DNA from: Glandiceps talaboti
Taxonomy: Eukaryota > Hemichordata > Enteropneusta > Spengelidae
NCBI RefSeq assembly: GCF_964340395.1
Contig: NC_135551.1
Coordinates: 24,974,503 to 25,038,502, forward strand
Reading direction: 5' to 3'
DNA length: 64,000 nucleotides
This document shows positions 1 to 10,729 of this stretch, one piece after another; the stretch's first letter is position 1, and each line of letters opens with the position of its first letter. The notes under the pieces were generated by a model. The model made no database searches. It worked only from the letters and a program-made list of their open reading frames with translations, and was not told the origin of the DNA. The translations under genes and the position numbers were made by a program.

Positions 1-779
1 GAATACCAAGATAAAATATCGAACTAAGTCTTGTGAACATTTGATGAGGCCTCTGAATTTCCATACACATGCAATGTTACAAGTTCGGTGGCAAGTCGTA
101 CCAACACAAACGCCAGTGTGTGTCATATCTAACTATTGTACCACCAATCCAATCTAATGAGACCACTTTTACTGCACAGGGACACGTCTAGTTTATGATA
201 TCCTAGTTCAACTATTTTCACTGTAATTGCATTTCGGTTAACATTTTGAACTTGGAATGGTTGCATCTGCAGTTCGTTTTGAAGGGCAGTATAGTATATA
301 ACGTAGTCTATCTGCTAGACCTCGGATGTTCTTCCGATACAATACGACACACGACCGTACATCGCTATCGAGGATGGAACAAGCCCTCACTGCGAACTTC
401 TTTCGCTTATCGAAAGAAAGCCCGAACGTCTAGCAGCAAGACTAAGTATAACGCCATGCAGCGAGTATCCATAACCATGGACCTTCACTTTTTAGTAGTC
501 TGAGATGCGACGTACAACACCTTCCAGTTCTGAGGCTAGCACTTGTCTCCCCCCCCCCGAATGACTTTCTTCCATTCTTGCAAATTCAAGAACATTTAAA
601 GTGATGCCCATATTGAATGTCTGTATTGTCATTTATGTATGTGATGTAGTATAATCACGGCTTGAATCTCCAGAACCTAACAATCACGAATGTAATGTTT
701 GCAATAGCGTCTTCACCTTGAAGAACAAAACTTTATTACCACAACGTATATAAATGTATGATTCAAAAGTCTACTACTA
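1..779. other. Intergenic, no gene recognised
   Basis: I see no supportable gene here. A short open frame at 246-503 starts at a non-ATG codon and has no recognisable domain. A run of nine C lies near 551-559. Confidence 0.5.
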
Positions 780-1310
780 AGCAGACATCCATCCTTATAA
801 GAAGACAAGCGATGGCTGGGCTAATCAATGTAAACATTAAAAAATGTGTAGAGAGGAGACGACAGCCCTCCATTTAACACACAATTGCTGAGATCTATAC
901 CATAAAACTATCAAACGAACAAAAATTACAGGAACTCCTCTCAGTAAAAGCTGAAAAAAAAGTGAAACATAAAAACATGGGAGTCTTACGAGACTTACAA
1001 AATTGAATAACTTCCTTCAGGAGATAGATACATTGGTCAGTAAAGTGTTTATAGCCTTAAAACCAAATTGATTGTCAGAAATATACAAATGTTACTCGAT
1101 ACAACATGCTCAAGCACTTTTGAAATGACAGATGAAAGGGCAATAGGTCTATAGTTACCCATATCAGTGACATCCCCAGCCTTATCCTTAATGATATGCA
1201 CCAAAACGGTAGAAATCATATCAGGTGACGCAAATGCCCGTGTAAAACACAAATATTGAAGAGTATGGCCAAAAAGACAGAAAGCCTGCTACCCGCATAA
1301 ATTAATTGCT
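780..1310 (-). mobile_element. Decayed non-LTR retrotransposon, reverse transcriptase fragment
   Basis: Read on the minus strand from about 1300 down to about 800, the translation follows the fingers/palm part of a LINE reverse transcriptase. The blocks in order are STVLVHIIKDKAGD, GNYRPIALSSVISKVLEHVV, then after a frame change DNQFGFKA, then CIYLLKEVIQFCKSRKTP, then after another frame change GVPVIFVRLIVLWYRSQQL. At least three frame changes and several stops break it, and the catalytic FADD region and endonuclease are not visible, so it is a dead 5'- and 3'-truncated copy. NYRPI.L...SK..E is the standard RT signature of the jockey/CR1/L2-type non-LTR elements; the exact clade cannot be assigned by eye. 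No target-site duplication was found. Confidence 0.85.
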
Positions 1311-2735
1311 CAGTATAAATCATGCCACCATATATGCATGCCACATACGATTACAATTAGATCAAATATCATTGACAAGTATTCCTGTTCCATTTACAGA
1401 ATGAATACAGATGACATGTATTATCTCATATATTGATATTTTGAGGAAGCGCATGTAGTGTTCACACAACAATCGGTAGATGGCGCTATTCATTTATATC
1501 GGGGATGGGAGTAATTTCCGCGCTGTATTACTCTGTTGAAAATCGAGCATGAATAATTCAGCAAAGCGCGTATGTTTAATAGACTAGTGCAAAATGCAAT
1601 GACTAGAACGTGAACATTACTCCTTCTTGCTTTTATCAAATCCACCTATCGAAAGTGACAACCTGCACCGCAGTGAATTTCTTGTTGAGTAATATATCCT
1701 TTGTTTGACCTTCACACTCCAGTGCACTGAAAAAAGCTATTAGATATTCATAACCTATATCTTGTCATGAATTTAAAGTGTTTTCCATCAGGTGGCAATT
1801 GAATTGATTGCTTTAATGTCAAAGAAGTGATAATGCTATCAAACTCTAGTGTATATATCCAAGTATATAGTCGTTCAGTCGCCTCGGGCACCGGGTTCCT
1901 TCGACGCTTTTTGCTTACGGAAGTATTATCCACTTTCGTGGTTCCAATAACCTCCACACCTCCGTGCCAAATTTGCTTCCTTTGTGTTTCAAGCTCAGGT
2001 TTAAAAAATGGTATTTAACATAGGTAAAACCCATGTTGTTTGGTGATATGCGAGCTTGATCTACACAGGAATGTACAATCGCCTATACCTCCGTGCTGTG
2101 ATCTATACAGTGTCTAGTTACACCTCTGATGCAGGTAAACTATCTGTATCCGGTCAAAGGTCAGCTCTTTGAACTATTGAAGTCCACTGGGCATAAAAAC
2201 ACAATCGCTGTGGCTGATAGACTTCTGTAATATGTAAATTTGTCTCCCCTTTTGTGTGCGTGTTTGTGTATTTTTAATTTCACAAAAGAATCGCCATGCA
2301 TAACAAACGTTTCTTTGTTGTGCTGTTGACTATTCACCACACCCTGTATGTAGGTACGTATGTGTCACGGGAATACATAAAAAATACGACAGCAGTTAAA
2401 AAGTGAGAGTCCCGGATGTTGTGAGGTAAAAATAGTGACCCCTAGCTAGCTGACGCTATGTGAAATGAGTACCATGATCACACACTGTTTTTTATCATCG
2501 ACGGTGTAGCAAGTAACCGGCATGTTTGTGAGCAGTACAGACATACTATGAGACACCGTGAGTGGAACGGGACTTCAGTTGATTAGAACTGTTTTAAGTT
2601 GATTGATTGTAAGCGTTCAAATCGAACAATAGGCAGTACCCATTAATTTAACGGCTGAAACTGTTGGCTTGTATTCAGAGATCGATCGTATCAGCGTCGA
2701 GTTCTCACTCAGTTATATTACACAGGTGGGTCAAC
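1311..2735. other. Intergenic and probable 5' region of receptor gene A
   Basis: No other gene is recognised. Immediately upstream of the gene A start codon is the sequence TTATATTACACAG|GTGGGTCAAC, which resembles a 3' splice site (AG at about 2724-2725) ahead of a short leader. A non-coding 5' exon further upstream is therefore possible. No convincing TATA or initiator was picked out. Confidence 0.4.
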
Positions 2736-4259
2736 ATGGATTTCCGTCGGCATTTACACATCTCGCTTCTGTTCATTGGTATTTTAACCTACACGAGGGC
2801 TCAGTTGCCGACGTTTCGTACCCATCCCGGACAAACGACTATTATAAAAGGTGGAACCATGACATTGAAATGTCGAGTGACGACCGAACCAGCTGGGAAC
2901 GATATCATTCAATGGTATAAAAATGGCGACCTATTACCGGTCAACAATTCTATTGCAAGCCGTTTTTTAATAACTGGCGACCAAACCCAGGGGGAATATG
3001 ACTTAACTATTACAGACACAGAATTGTCTGATTCGGGAGAATACTATTGTAAGATAAAGGAACCCGAATCGAGCAGTAACATAGCTACTGTAAATGTAAT
3101 AGAGCCGGATTTGGCATGGTACCCGTCTTGTGTTATGCATCTTCGCAGTGCTTCGAAGACCGAGGAATCTAGACTTGCAGAGTCAGGATTCATTAAGGGA
3201 GATGAAGTCGCCATCGAGTGTAAATCCTATGGGACACCTCTGCCAGATCTCACGTGGAGAGAAGGTGATAGAACAGTGCCTGGACAATTGATGCAAGATG
3301 TAAACGATTCATCAGTAGTGAATGTGTTTGCTTGGACATTGTCAGAGAAAGATGACGGAGCGCTGTACGTGTGTTCTGCAAGTCTCCCGGACCTCTCCAA
3401 CTCCCCGGTTTGCCACATTGGACCGTTGGATGTACGCGTAAAGGACGATTCTGACATTAATATGATACCTGCCATTATCACAGGAGTTCTAGCTGGCGTG
3501 GCTATAATTTTGTTTGGTGTTGTTGTTATTTTGTTATTTAAATATCGCCAGTGTAAAGTGTGCCGTGACCTGCCAGATTTTCACGATCCTGTCCAGGTTA
3601 TGATGCCTGGTGATCCCAGTCAGTTACCTCCCCCAATCTCATCCACAGACAGCACCTTTAGTGATGAAGATGACATCAACGTTACAGTGCATGTTGAGGA
3701 TACGGATTTGCCTGTGCAGGCATCGGAAACACCGCCACCCGTTCCACAAACAGACAGACCCGATCTCGGGAAAATCGGCAAATCCGAAACCATCATTCGT
3801 AACATCAACAAAGACGATATGAAACCCGTTGCTTCGGTTACCGAAAAAATTCCTAACATAGCATTACTTTCAAAGCGAGATAATGATAGCCAGATTTCAT
3901 CAGATACAAATGATACAATTTTGAACATTCAACCAGAAGCCGGACCCTCGACATCAACCGAGGAATCCCCTCCTGTTCCAGTCATATCTCCATCACTTTG
4001 CACCGAAACACCGAACGTGCTCGAACTTCAGGAGGAATCTATCTACTACTTGCCAAAACGACGTGACTCAAAGAAGGATAAGAATGCCAAAAAGAAAGAA
4101 AGAAAACTTTCCAAGAAGAACAAATTTGACAAGAAACAGAAGAAAAATCCTGAGTACCAGGATGATAAAGTCGTTTATGCTGAAATTAATTTCAGTAAAA
4201 ATCTGGGTATGAACATAATTATTGACGATGAAGAGAAAGATTCCAACGTACAAAACTAA
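2736..4259 (+). CDS. Receptor A: two-Ig type I membrane protein with ITIM-like tail
   Basis: A 507-residue protein. I chose the ATG at 2736 because it opens a signal peptide (about residues 1-22, ending TRA before QLPTF). The frame is open further upstream but has no other ATG near. Ig1 (about 24-122) has C46, W60 and a DSGEYYC strand with C105. Its RFLITGDQTQGEYDL segment resembles Ig1 of the Kirrel/nephrin family. Ig2 (about 125-235) has canonical C162, W174 and C213 plus an extra pair, C132 and C226, the latter in CHIGPLDV. Unlike its three neighbours it lacks Ig3. The transmembrane helix is about 244-269. The tail (about 240 residues) has proline stretches (ETPPPVP), a lysine-rich stretch at about 445-470, NPEY at 471-474, and an ITIM-like VVY481AEI followed by NF. 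By family knowledge, phosphorylated [VIL]xYxx[LIV] recruits SH2 phosphatases; a role in inhibitory signalling is inference. The whole coding frame is uninterrupted. Confidence 0.9.
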   Translation: MDFRRHLHISLLFIGILTYTRAQLPTFRTHPGQTTIIKGGTMTLKCRVTTEPAGNDIIQWYKNGDLLPVNNSIASRFLITGDQTQGEYDLTITDTELSDSGEYYCKIKEPESSSNIATVNVIEPDLAWYPSCVMHLRSASKTEESRLAESGFIKGDEVAIECKSYGTPLPDLTWREGDRTVPGQLMQDVNDSSVVNVFAWTLSEKDDGALYVCSASLPDLSNSPVCHIGPLDVRVKDDSDINMIPAIITGVLAGVAIILFGVVVILLFKYRQCKVCRDLPDFHDPVQVMMPGDPSQLPPPISSTDSTFSDEDDINVTVHVEDTDLPVQASETPPPVPQTDRPDLGKIGKSETIIRNINKDDMKPVASVTEKIPNIALLSKRDNDSQISSDTNDTILNIQPEAGPSTSTEESPPVPVISPSLCTETPNVLELQEESIYYLPKRRDSKKDKNAKKKERKLSKKNKFDKKQKKNPEYQDDKVVYAEINFSKNLGMNIIIDDEEKDSNVQN

Positions 4260-6780
4260 GTTACAAACAATCAAACAAACTTACAGTCAGTGAACGAATC
4301 CAAATCTTGCTTTTTGACTAAAAATTTTTTTTTACAGTCACCGTTTGATTTTACTGGTAAATGTATGTGTTTTACTCATTTACACATATGTTGAACCAAA
4401 TCTTTTAAAGGAACGATATAATACGAATATTGTACGTGCTACTGCGTAACGTAAATGTCACCTTTTTTAAATAGAGAATTCGAGCTAAGAATTTATATAA
4501 TTTCTACAAAAAACAGTATAAAATACGCAGTGCTTCGAACATGTCTATGTAGGTAGATAATTTCTCCTCCTGGACCAACTAATATCGTAAATTTATTGAC
4601 ATCTACTCCATTTAAGACATGTTGTATGAGAACTAATACAAAATGTACTTGTATCCCAAATCTCTGTTTTGTATTACACAAAATCCGATTAATGTTGTAT
4701 GGAGGTCATAGTTCATCACATCTCAAGAGATCACAGAAAGAATAATAACTTTAGGGTAGTATTAGTAGGACCTAAGATTGAACCTTATAGGATATATCGT
4801 ATAGCTATGCCTTCCTTTTCACCGTTTAGTTGAAAGTGCTATTGGGCGAGGGATAAAATATTCATTTGTTTCATGATTCGCAATATTTTTTTCACGTGAT
4901 ATTATTCTGGCAGACTCTGAGGTTATTATTTATAGGATGACATGACACAACGTGCTTATTCTCATTTCAAATTCTGTACAAAAAAGTTCGACAATAGCAT
5001 CGCTGTGTATTCAAGAACGAACGACCATGTTGTTTCTCTATGACTCGTATGAGCCGTCACGTTTCAGTAAACACAGCAACCGTAACACCCATGTTTTAGA
5101 TAAAAATAGACGTAATAGCGTCAATTTGATCTACAGTAAATAGGTGTTGTTAGCAAACATGGCCTAGATATACATATAAGGAGTAACCATGAGTTTATAC
5201 AACGTTTACACAAATGAGCTGTCATCACATTGTAGCAATATGTCACAATGGCCAATTTTATTTGAATGTTAAAACGACCGTGGCGTCCTTGGTACAGTAT
5301 GGATCTAAGGATGTCTCTGAAACAAGTACATTTATGAGGATATGTCATACAAAGGACCATTCTGAATCTCAAACATTTACAAAATTGACCTTCGAAAAAA
5401 AAAAGAAATCATGGCCAAACTTCTTAATAATTAACAAGTCGTTTGTCTAATCCCGTTTCCAATAGCCAGGTCAATAGCAAGTACTTTAGAGGAGTACAAA
5501 CATTCCTATATTTATCTTCGTCTTTTGTTGTACGAAGAGGTCATTCTTTGTTGCTCGGAGGACATGTTACCTTCTATGCTTTGAAAAGCACCTTAAGCAA
5601 ACAAAGTAAACTTTCATTTACTGTGACCTTTACAAGTGGCGTACTCAATCATGGTTTTAAACAGCAGGCTGGTGACAGTTTTCTGATGTACTATTCAAAG
5701 CTGACCTATTTACATCCCCAATTCGACAGCCAGTGCTAGGAATGATGGATAAGGATAGGACTGATTTGATGATTTCAAACAACTGGCCACTGTAGTTGTA
5801 GTTATCAATAGAATGGTTTGTACGTGCACATCTACACATGTTATACAACCTGTCTGGCTAAACTTAAATTATTTTTTGTGGGTTTTTTTTCGGTTCTTTT
5901 GTACACGTGTTAAATGACGCAACCATCGTGTTTCCGTGATATTACGTCACTGCCCAAGCATCCTTTTCGTGCATGCATTCGGTTCATTGTGATCGATGGC
6001 AGCAAAGTGTTATTTTGCCACGAGGTCTACAGAACAAGAATGTCCAAGGCAACAATATACTAAATTCTTAACCACCTGAGACAAAGGTGTTATAAAGCAG
6101 CCGAGATATTCACACAGTCGTATGATAACCTATCTACTATCGACAAGTATCTCTGACAGTGTATGGTGTCGTTGTCAGAGATAGTGTTTCTCTACAAATG
6201 TCAGCATAATTACCGTGGCATACTTTATTGTCAAGGGGATTCATTTTCACTGAAAAAAAACCATCGACTGTTTTTACAGATAAGCGTGGTCGATAAAGTA
6301 AACACTTCTACTGTAAACGGGATTTTCTTTTTGCGGAAAGACACACCAATAAAAAAAGTTGACATAAGAATGTAGAATATCTCTCTTTTTCTGTTTATAC
6401 AGTATAGTGATATTACTACTGGGACCTCCAGTCGTTCGCAAATCATGTACAAATAATTTTCTATTTGCTCATTGTTTAATTTCATTTGCTTAAGATTCCA
6501 TTTTGGACAAGGACAGGAATAATGACAACCATAATGTTGTAAAATGTAAATAACAGTATATTATATAGCTCAGTAAGCTGGACTTTTTGTCAACTTCTGT
6601 ATATTTAATTTTTTTACCGAATCTTGAAAAGCTCAAGAAAATATGTAACTACATTTTATGTACAAATGTAAATCCATATCACAAGACTTATTTTCACAGG
6701 AAAATTGATGAATTTAGAAAATAGAATCACAAAAACAGTTGGTAGAAATTTCTACACGTTTGTATTTTATCAAAATACAC

Positions 6781-6859
6781 TTTTCTACTGTGTCGCACTG
6801 TATCGTAGGGGTAGAGACATACTAGATAAATATTTTGTAGACTTTGACCTTTGACCTAG
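6781..6859 (+). repeat. Dispersed direct repeat, copy 1
   Basis: About 80 bp beginning TTTTCTACTGTGTCGCACTG and ending near GACTTTGACCTTTGACC. It recurs in the same orientation at 7840-7920 with scattered substitutions and small indels. Family unknown. Confidence 0.7.
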
Positions 6860-7610
6860 TCTAGTGAGTAGCCACAGATATTGAATGTGTGAAAAAAAAG
6901 AAAGCTTCATCGAAGAGCTTAGATCAAATAACAAATTTGCGGCTCGGGTTACATGACCCTGTCGGCTCATTTTTCTGTAATGCGAGGATAAATATCGTGA
7001 AAAGGGCATCACGATCAGAAAGCCTTTTTAGAGAAAGTTTCAAATGAAAATTTATGCTCATGGAGTCAGTCTCGTAAGATATAGAAAGTTCATTACCAGA
7101 AAAACATAAAATTACAAATATATCCCCACCCCCCACCACCACCACCTATTTTGAAAGGTGGAAAACGTTTCACTTGGTCTTATATTGTCATTTTATATAC
7201 AATTTAGTCCAGAACACTTATTAAATTATCCTTGAAATTAATTTGATTACATGTATAGTAATCATGATCTTTTCACATAATCAGTATTAGAAATAAAACA
7301 ATCACGTCACTTGGTCAAAGTTCACGAGAAAGGTTGCGCTGTGATCAGTATTAATTTGTTCCCATAAAATCATTGCATGCAATTCATAATGTTTATTTTT
7401 TTTTAAACAAGAGTTTAATAATATTTGAGAACTTGTCTCGATAAATAAAACAAATTTGTATAAAAAATACTTGTGATAGTCTCTAGTGTGGGTTTGTTTG
7501 ACATGTTTCTTTTTTAGTATTGTGCATGGTGTTTACATAATAACATTAGTCTATGTGCTAATAAGGAACATTGTTTGAAGTTATGCATGCGTGTTTCCAT
7601 GGAAAGTAGT

Positions 7611-7688
7611 CCAGAGGCTATCGGTGACTTTGAATTTGAAGAGGTGATATGGATGTCGTCAGATTCAAAGCCACCGATAGTCTCTAGG
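7611..7688. repeat. Imperfect hairpin, ~25-bp arms
   Basis: Arms 7611-7635 and 7663-7688 are reverse complements apart from a one-base bulge and two differences (one a G-T wobble), around a 27-base loop. The size would suit a small stem-loop RNA or a tiny foldback element; nothing decides between them. Confidence 0.6.
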
Positions 7689-7839
7689 CAACGTCAAAAG
7701 GTAACTTAAAAATGTGGTGAATCTGGCCGTTCAAACTAAGACCTACATTTAACCATGGAAGTATGGTTCTACTCCCATGATTTAACTCATGTAAGCTTCC
7801 CTGAAGCTTTTTTTCCGCAGTGTTCGAATTGCCATAGGT

Positions 7840-7920
7840 TTTTCTACTGTGTCGCACTGTGTTGTAGAGGTAGACATATTAGATAAATAATATGTTGTAG
7901 ATTTTGACCTTTGCCATTGC
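7840..7920 (+). repeat. Dispersed direct repeat, copy 2
   Basis: Second copy of the repeat at 6781-6859, sharing the TTTTCTACTGTGTCGCACTG start and the TTTGACCTTTG end. Confidence 0.7.
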
Positions 7921-8198
7921 CAGTAGACTTTTCGCTTATCTATTTAGATTTCGATCACAGTTGGTGAATTAATCTTACCAATATTGTCACATTTTCTTTG
8001 CGTAAGCTACCTTTATCTGCAGATCGTCGCCAAATCATGTGCAATGCAGCAACGTACATATTGTTTTCGACTTTATTTTGAAATGAAATGACTTATTTGC
8101 TAGATCCAAGGGAGGATAGCGAAATAAGTAGTAGTGATACAGAAGTTCAACCCCCATTCCTTACAGGACCTAAGTGAACTCTCGATCAAGTAGCCAAC

Positions 8199-8257
8199 CA
8201 CAGGGATCAGCAGGCATGTAATTGATCGATCGATCGATCGATCGATTTATTGATTGG

Positions 8258-8311
<54 letters not shown>

Positions 8312-8743
8312 ATTTGATTGATTGATTGATTGATTGAACGATTAATTTTTGTGGTTACATAAACTTATTTTGTGTGTGATATTGATCCATTGACTGATTG
8401 ATTTTTGTGATGATATAAAACTTTTTTTTCCTTCTTTCCCTGGCTAGATTTCTCTTTCAGCTGTATAACTTATAATTCTCTCTTTATTGACTAAATAAAG
8501 ACATCGTGTCCATTCTTCTCGTCTTATCTAGATTAAAACACTCCTAATCTTATAATTACCAAGGCATCGGTCATAGGAACAATTTGCTTAGTCATTATCT
8601 TCTGGGAGATTATCACACCAACTCATGTACAAACTAGTATAAAAGAGAGCACTAGTTTGTACCTCAGACCACTAAAGGTCTGAGTTTGTACATGGCTTGA
8701 TCGATCAATCAATCTATTAATTACATGCCTGCTGATCCCTGTG
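8199..8743. mobile_element. MITE-like element with perfect 25-bp terminal inverted repeats
   Basis: The termini at 8199-8223 and 8719-8743 are exact reverse complements (outer end CACAGGGATCAGC). The inverted match continues imperfectly into GATC/GATT-rich sequence on both sides. The interior holds an expanded GATC then GATT repeat (about 8224-8336) and a second nested inverted repeat around 8630-8690 (GTACAAACTAGT...ACTAGTTTGTAC and CCTCAGACC...GGTCTGAG). No transposase frame is present and no clear target-site duplication was seen. The likely class is a non-autonomous DNA transposon; the superfamily is not determined. Confidence 0.75.
8224..8336 (+). repeat. (GATC)n/(GATT)n tetranucleotide array
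   Basis: About five GATC units pass into about 25 GATT units inside the element at 8199-8743. It looks like an expansion of the subterminal sequence of that element. Confidence 0.9.
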
Positions 8744-9196
8744 TAGGGAGGTCTTTTCTTCGTAAGAAAATCGCTGGACTACTTTAAGAAAAGATCTTAA
8801 AATGTAACTTCTTTTGTGTTTTTTACAACTCGAGATGACTCACACATACTAGTAAGTTGTTGCAATTAAACCAAATCGAATTCCAACGTCATAATGGTAG
8901 TAATAATTCTATGAAACTTGTCAATGTTTGCAGCTTGGCAGGTGTGACATGATCAGTACGCCACTTCATCGATTCGTTAGTAATTAGCAAGGGGAGTTCG
9001 ATTCATTCGCCGACCATGATCTTATAGTCTGTCTTCAAAATCGTTCAAGTACACCCACGTCTATATTGACACCTCGTATGTTTTCATTAATGGCCACCCG
9101 GCGGGCCACCAATGCTCTGGAAAATGACAATTAAGCATTTGAGGGCGCTGACCAATTTCAGTGAACACATGTCGGGTTTATCGCAATGCATACAGG
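8744..9196. other. Intergenic, nothing recognised
   Basis: About 450 bp between two foldback-like elements with no gene, array or structural repeat that I can support. Confidence 0.5.
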
Positions 9197-9574
9197 CACA
9201 GGGAGCCCAGGAACCGTGTTAAAAACATATAAACAAACAAAAAGCAAACAAACAAACTACAACTAAACAAATAAATAAATAAACAAACAAACATATTCAT
9301 CCGGGTATACTAGATATGTTTTTATACTCCTCCCTACAAACACACAAAACATATCTAGTATACCCCATGAATATATTTTTGTTTGTTTGTTTGTCGTTTA
9401 TTTGTTTGTTTGCTTGTTTGTTTGTTTGTTTGTTTGTTTGTTTGTAACATGGTTCCTAGGCTCCCTGTGTGGGCTTGTATGGATCATTATAAAACATATC
9501 TAGTATACCCCCATGAATATCTGTTTGTTTGTTTATTCATTCATTCATTTGTTTGTTCTTATTTTGTTTGTGTT

Positions 9575-9617
<43 letters not shown>

Positions 9618-9699
9618 TTTGTTTGTTTGTTTGTTTGTTTTGCTTGCCTGTTTATTTATTTGTTTGTTTGTGTGTAACACGGTTCCTGGGCTCCCTGTG
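9197..9699. mobile_element. Composite foldback element of three half-units
   Basis: The left end (9197-9221, CACAGGGAGCCCAGGAACC) is an exact reverse complement of the right end (9674-9699) and a near match of an internal end (9444-9469). Each half-unit has the same layout: end sequence, a CAAA/TTTG tetranucleotide run, then a block containing GGTATACTAGATATGTTTT. One half-unit is inverted (about 9197-9330) and two are in the + direction (about 9346-9469 and 9487-9699). The result looks like one foldback element with a duplicated right half. No coding sequence; no clear target-site duplication. Confidence 0.75.
9370..9682 (+). repeat. (TTTG)n/(TTTA)n arrays inside the foldback element
   Basis: TTTG runs at about 9377-9445, 9520-9560 and 9619-9670 and a TTTA run at about 9575-9618 occupy the interior of the half-units. 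Their open frames (VCLFVCLF-type) are repeat artefacts. Confidence 0.9.
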
Positions 9700-9963
9700 A
9701 TACAAGCTGCAACACAGGCTGCAATGACTAATTGCTGGAAGGCTGCATTGTCCCAGGCTTGATCGCTGATGGGTGGCTGGTTGGATGGTTGGATAGATTG
9801 ACGAATCAATGAATGAAATGGACTGGTGGGACTGAAAGATGACTCGGTGACAAGCTTGTTGGCAGAAAGAGTGGACGGACGGACGGACGTATGTCTGTGG
9901 GTGGATAGGTGGATGATGGAATGATGCATAGATGGATTAACGGTTCAGTGGATGGATGGATTC
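9700..9963. other. Degenerate GGAT-rich sequence
   Basis: A region of loosely repeated GGATGGATGG/GACGGACG-type tetranucleotides between a foldback element and a SINE/LINE-like tail. No gene. Confidence 0.6.
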
Positions 9964-10021
9964 AGCGCATTGAGATTGTTTTAATGTAATGCGCTCTATA
10001 AGAAATAAATATTATTATTAT
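9964..10021 (+). mobile_element. 3' tail of a SINE or LINE
   Basis: The sequence GCGCATTGAGATT...AATGTAATGCGCTCTATAAGAAATAAATATTATTATTAT has the form of a common animal SINE/LINE 3' end: a small GCGC stem followed by ATAAATA and an ATT repeat. Only the tail is clear; the 5' part has merged into GGAT-rich repeats. Confidence 0.55.
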
Positions 10022-10332
10022 GAATGGATGGATGGATGTATGGATGAGTTGGTGCATGGATGGCTGGTTAGATTGATGAAGGAGAGATGCATAGGCAAAT
10101 GAATAGGTTGGTCGGTAGGTGGGCTTTTAGATTTGATTTTTAAGTTCTTACAACACCTATTGCAAACCCAAATCTAGTATCATGTATTAGTATTTTGAAT
10201 TTGTGTTATTGACTTGCATGGGATGAAATGTTTCAAAAGTTTTATGTAATCTGTGGTATTGTTATTTTATCCTGAATTCAATGTAGATGTTGACAGTAAC
10301 GAGAAATGCGCGCGCGCACACATACTCACGTG

Positions 10333-10729
10333 TGTGTATGTATGTATGTATGTATGTATGTATGTATGTATGTATGTATGTATGTATGTATGTATGTATG
10401 TATGTATGTATGTATGTATGTGTATGTATGTATGTATGTATGCGTGTATGTGTGTATGTATGTATGTATGTATGTATGTATGTATGTGTGTGTGTATGTA
10501 TGTATGTATGTATGTATGTATGTATGTATGTATGTATGTATGTATGTATGTCTCTATGTATGTATGTATGTATGTATGTATGTATGTATGTATGTACGTA
10601 CGTATGTATGTATGTATGTATGTATGTATGTATGTATGTACGTATGTATGTATGTAAGTATGTATGTATGTATGTATGTATGTATGTATGTATGTATGTA
10701 TGTATGTATGTATGTATGTATGTGTGTAT
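10333..10729 (+). repeat. (TATG)n microsatellite, ~400 bp
   Basis: Nearly pure TATG units with variants (TGTG, TACG, TAAG, TCTC). All three + frames are open because a 4-bp unit without stops reads as YVCM; these are not genes. Confidence 0.98.

Larger units (their letters stand above)
4260..8198. other. Intergenic with small repeats
   Basis: No gene recognised. The 3' UTR of gene A presumably lies at the left, but no AATAAA was found in the first several hundred bases. Contents worth noting are a perfect 11-bp inverted repeat at 6148-6158/6173-6183, a diverged direct repeat at 6781-6859 and 7840-7920, and a 25-bp-stem hairpin at 7611-7688. Short open frames have no recognisable content. Confidence 0.5.

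Noticed and set aside
2664-2735. 24-residue N-terminal extension of receptor A
   Set aside because: It begins at TTG, and the next in-frame ATG at 2736 directly opens a good signal peptide. The same argument removes the 23-residue extension of receptor D.
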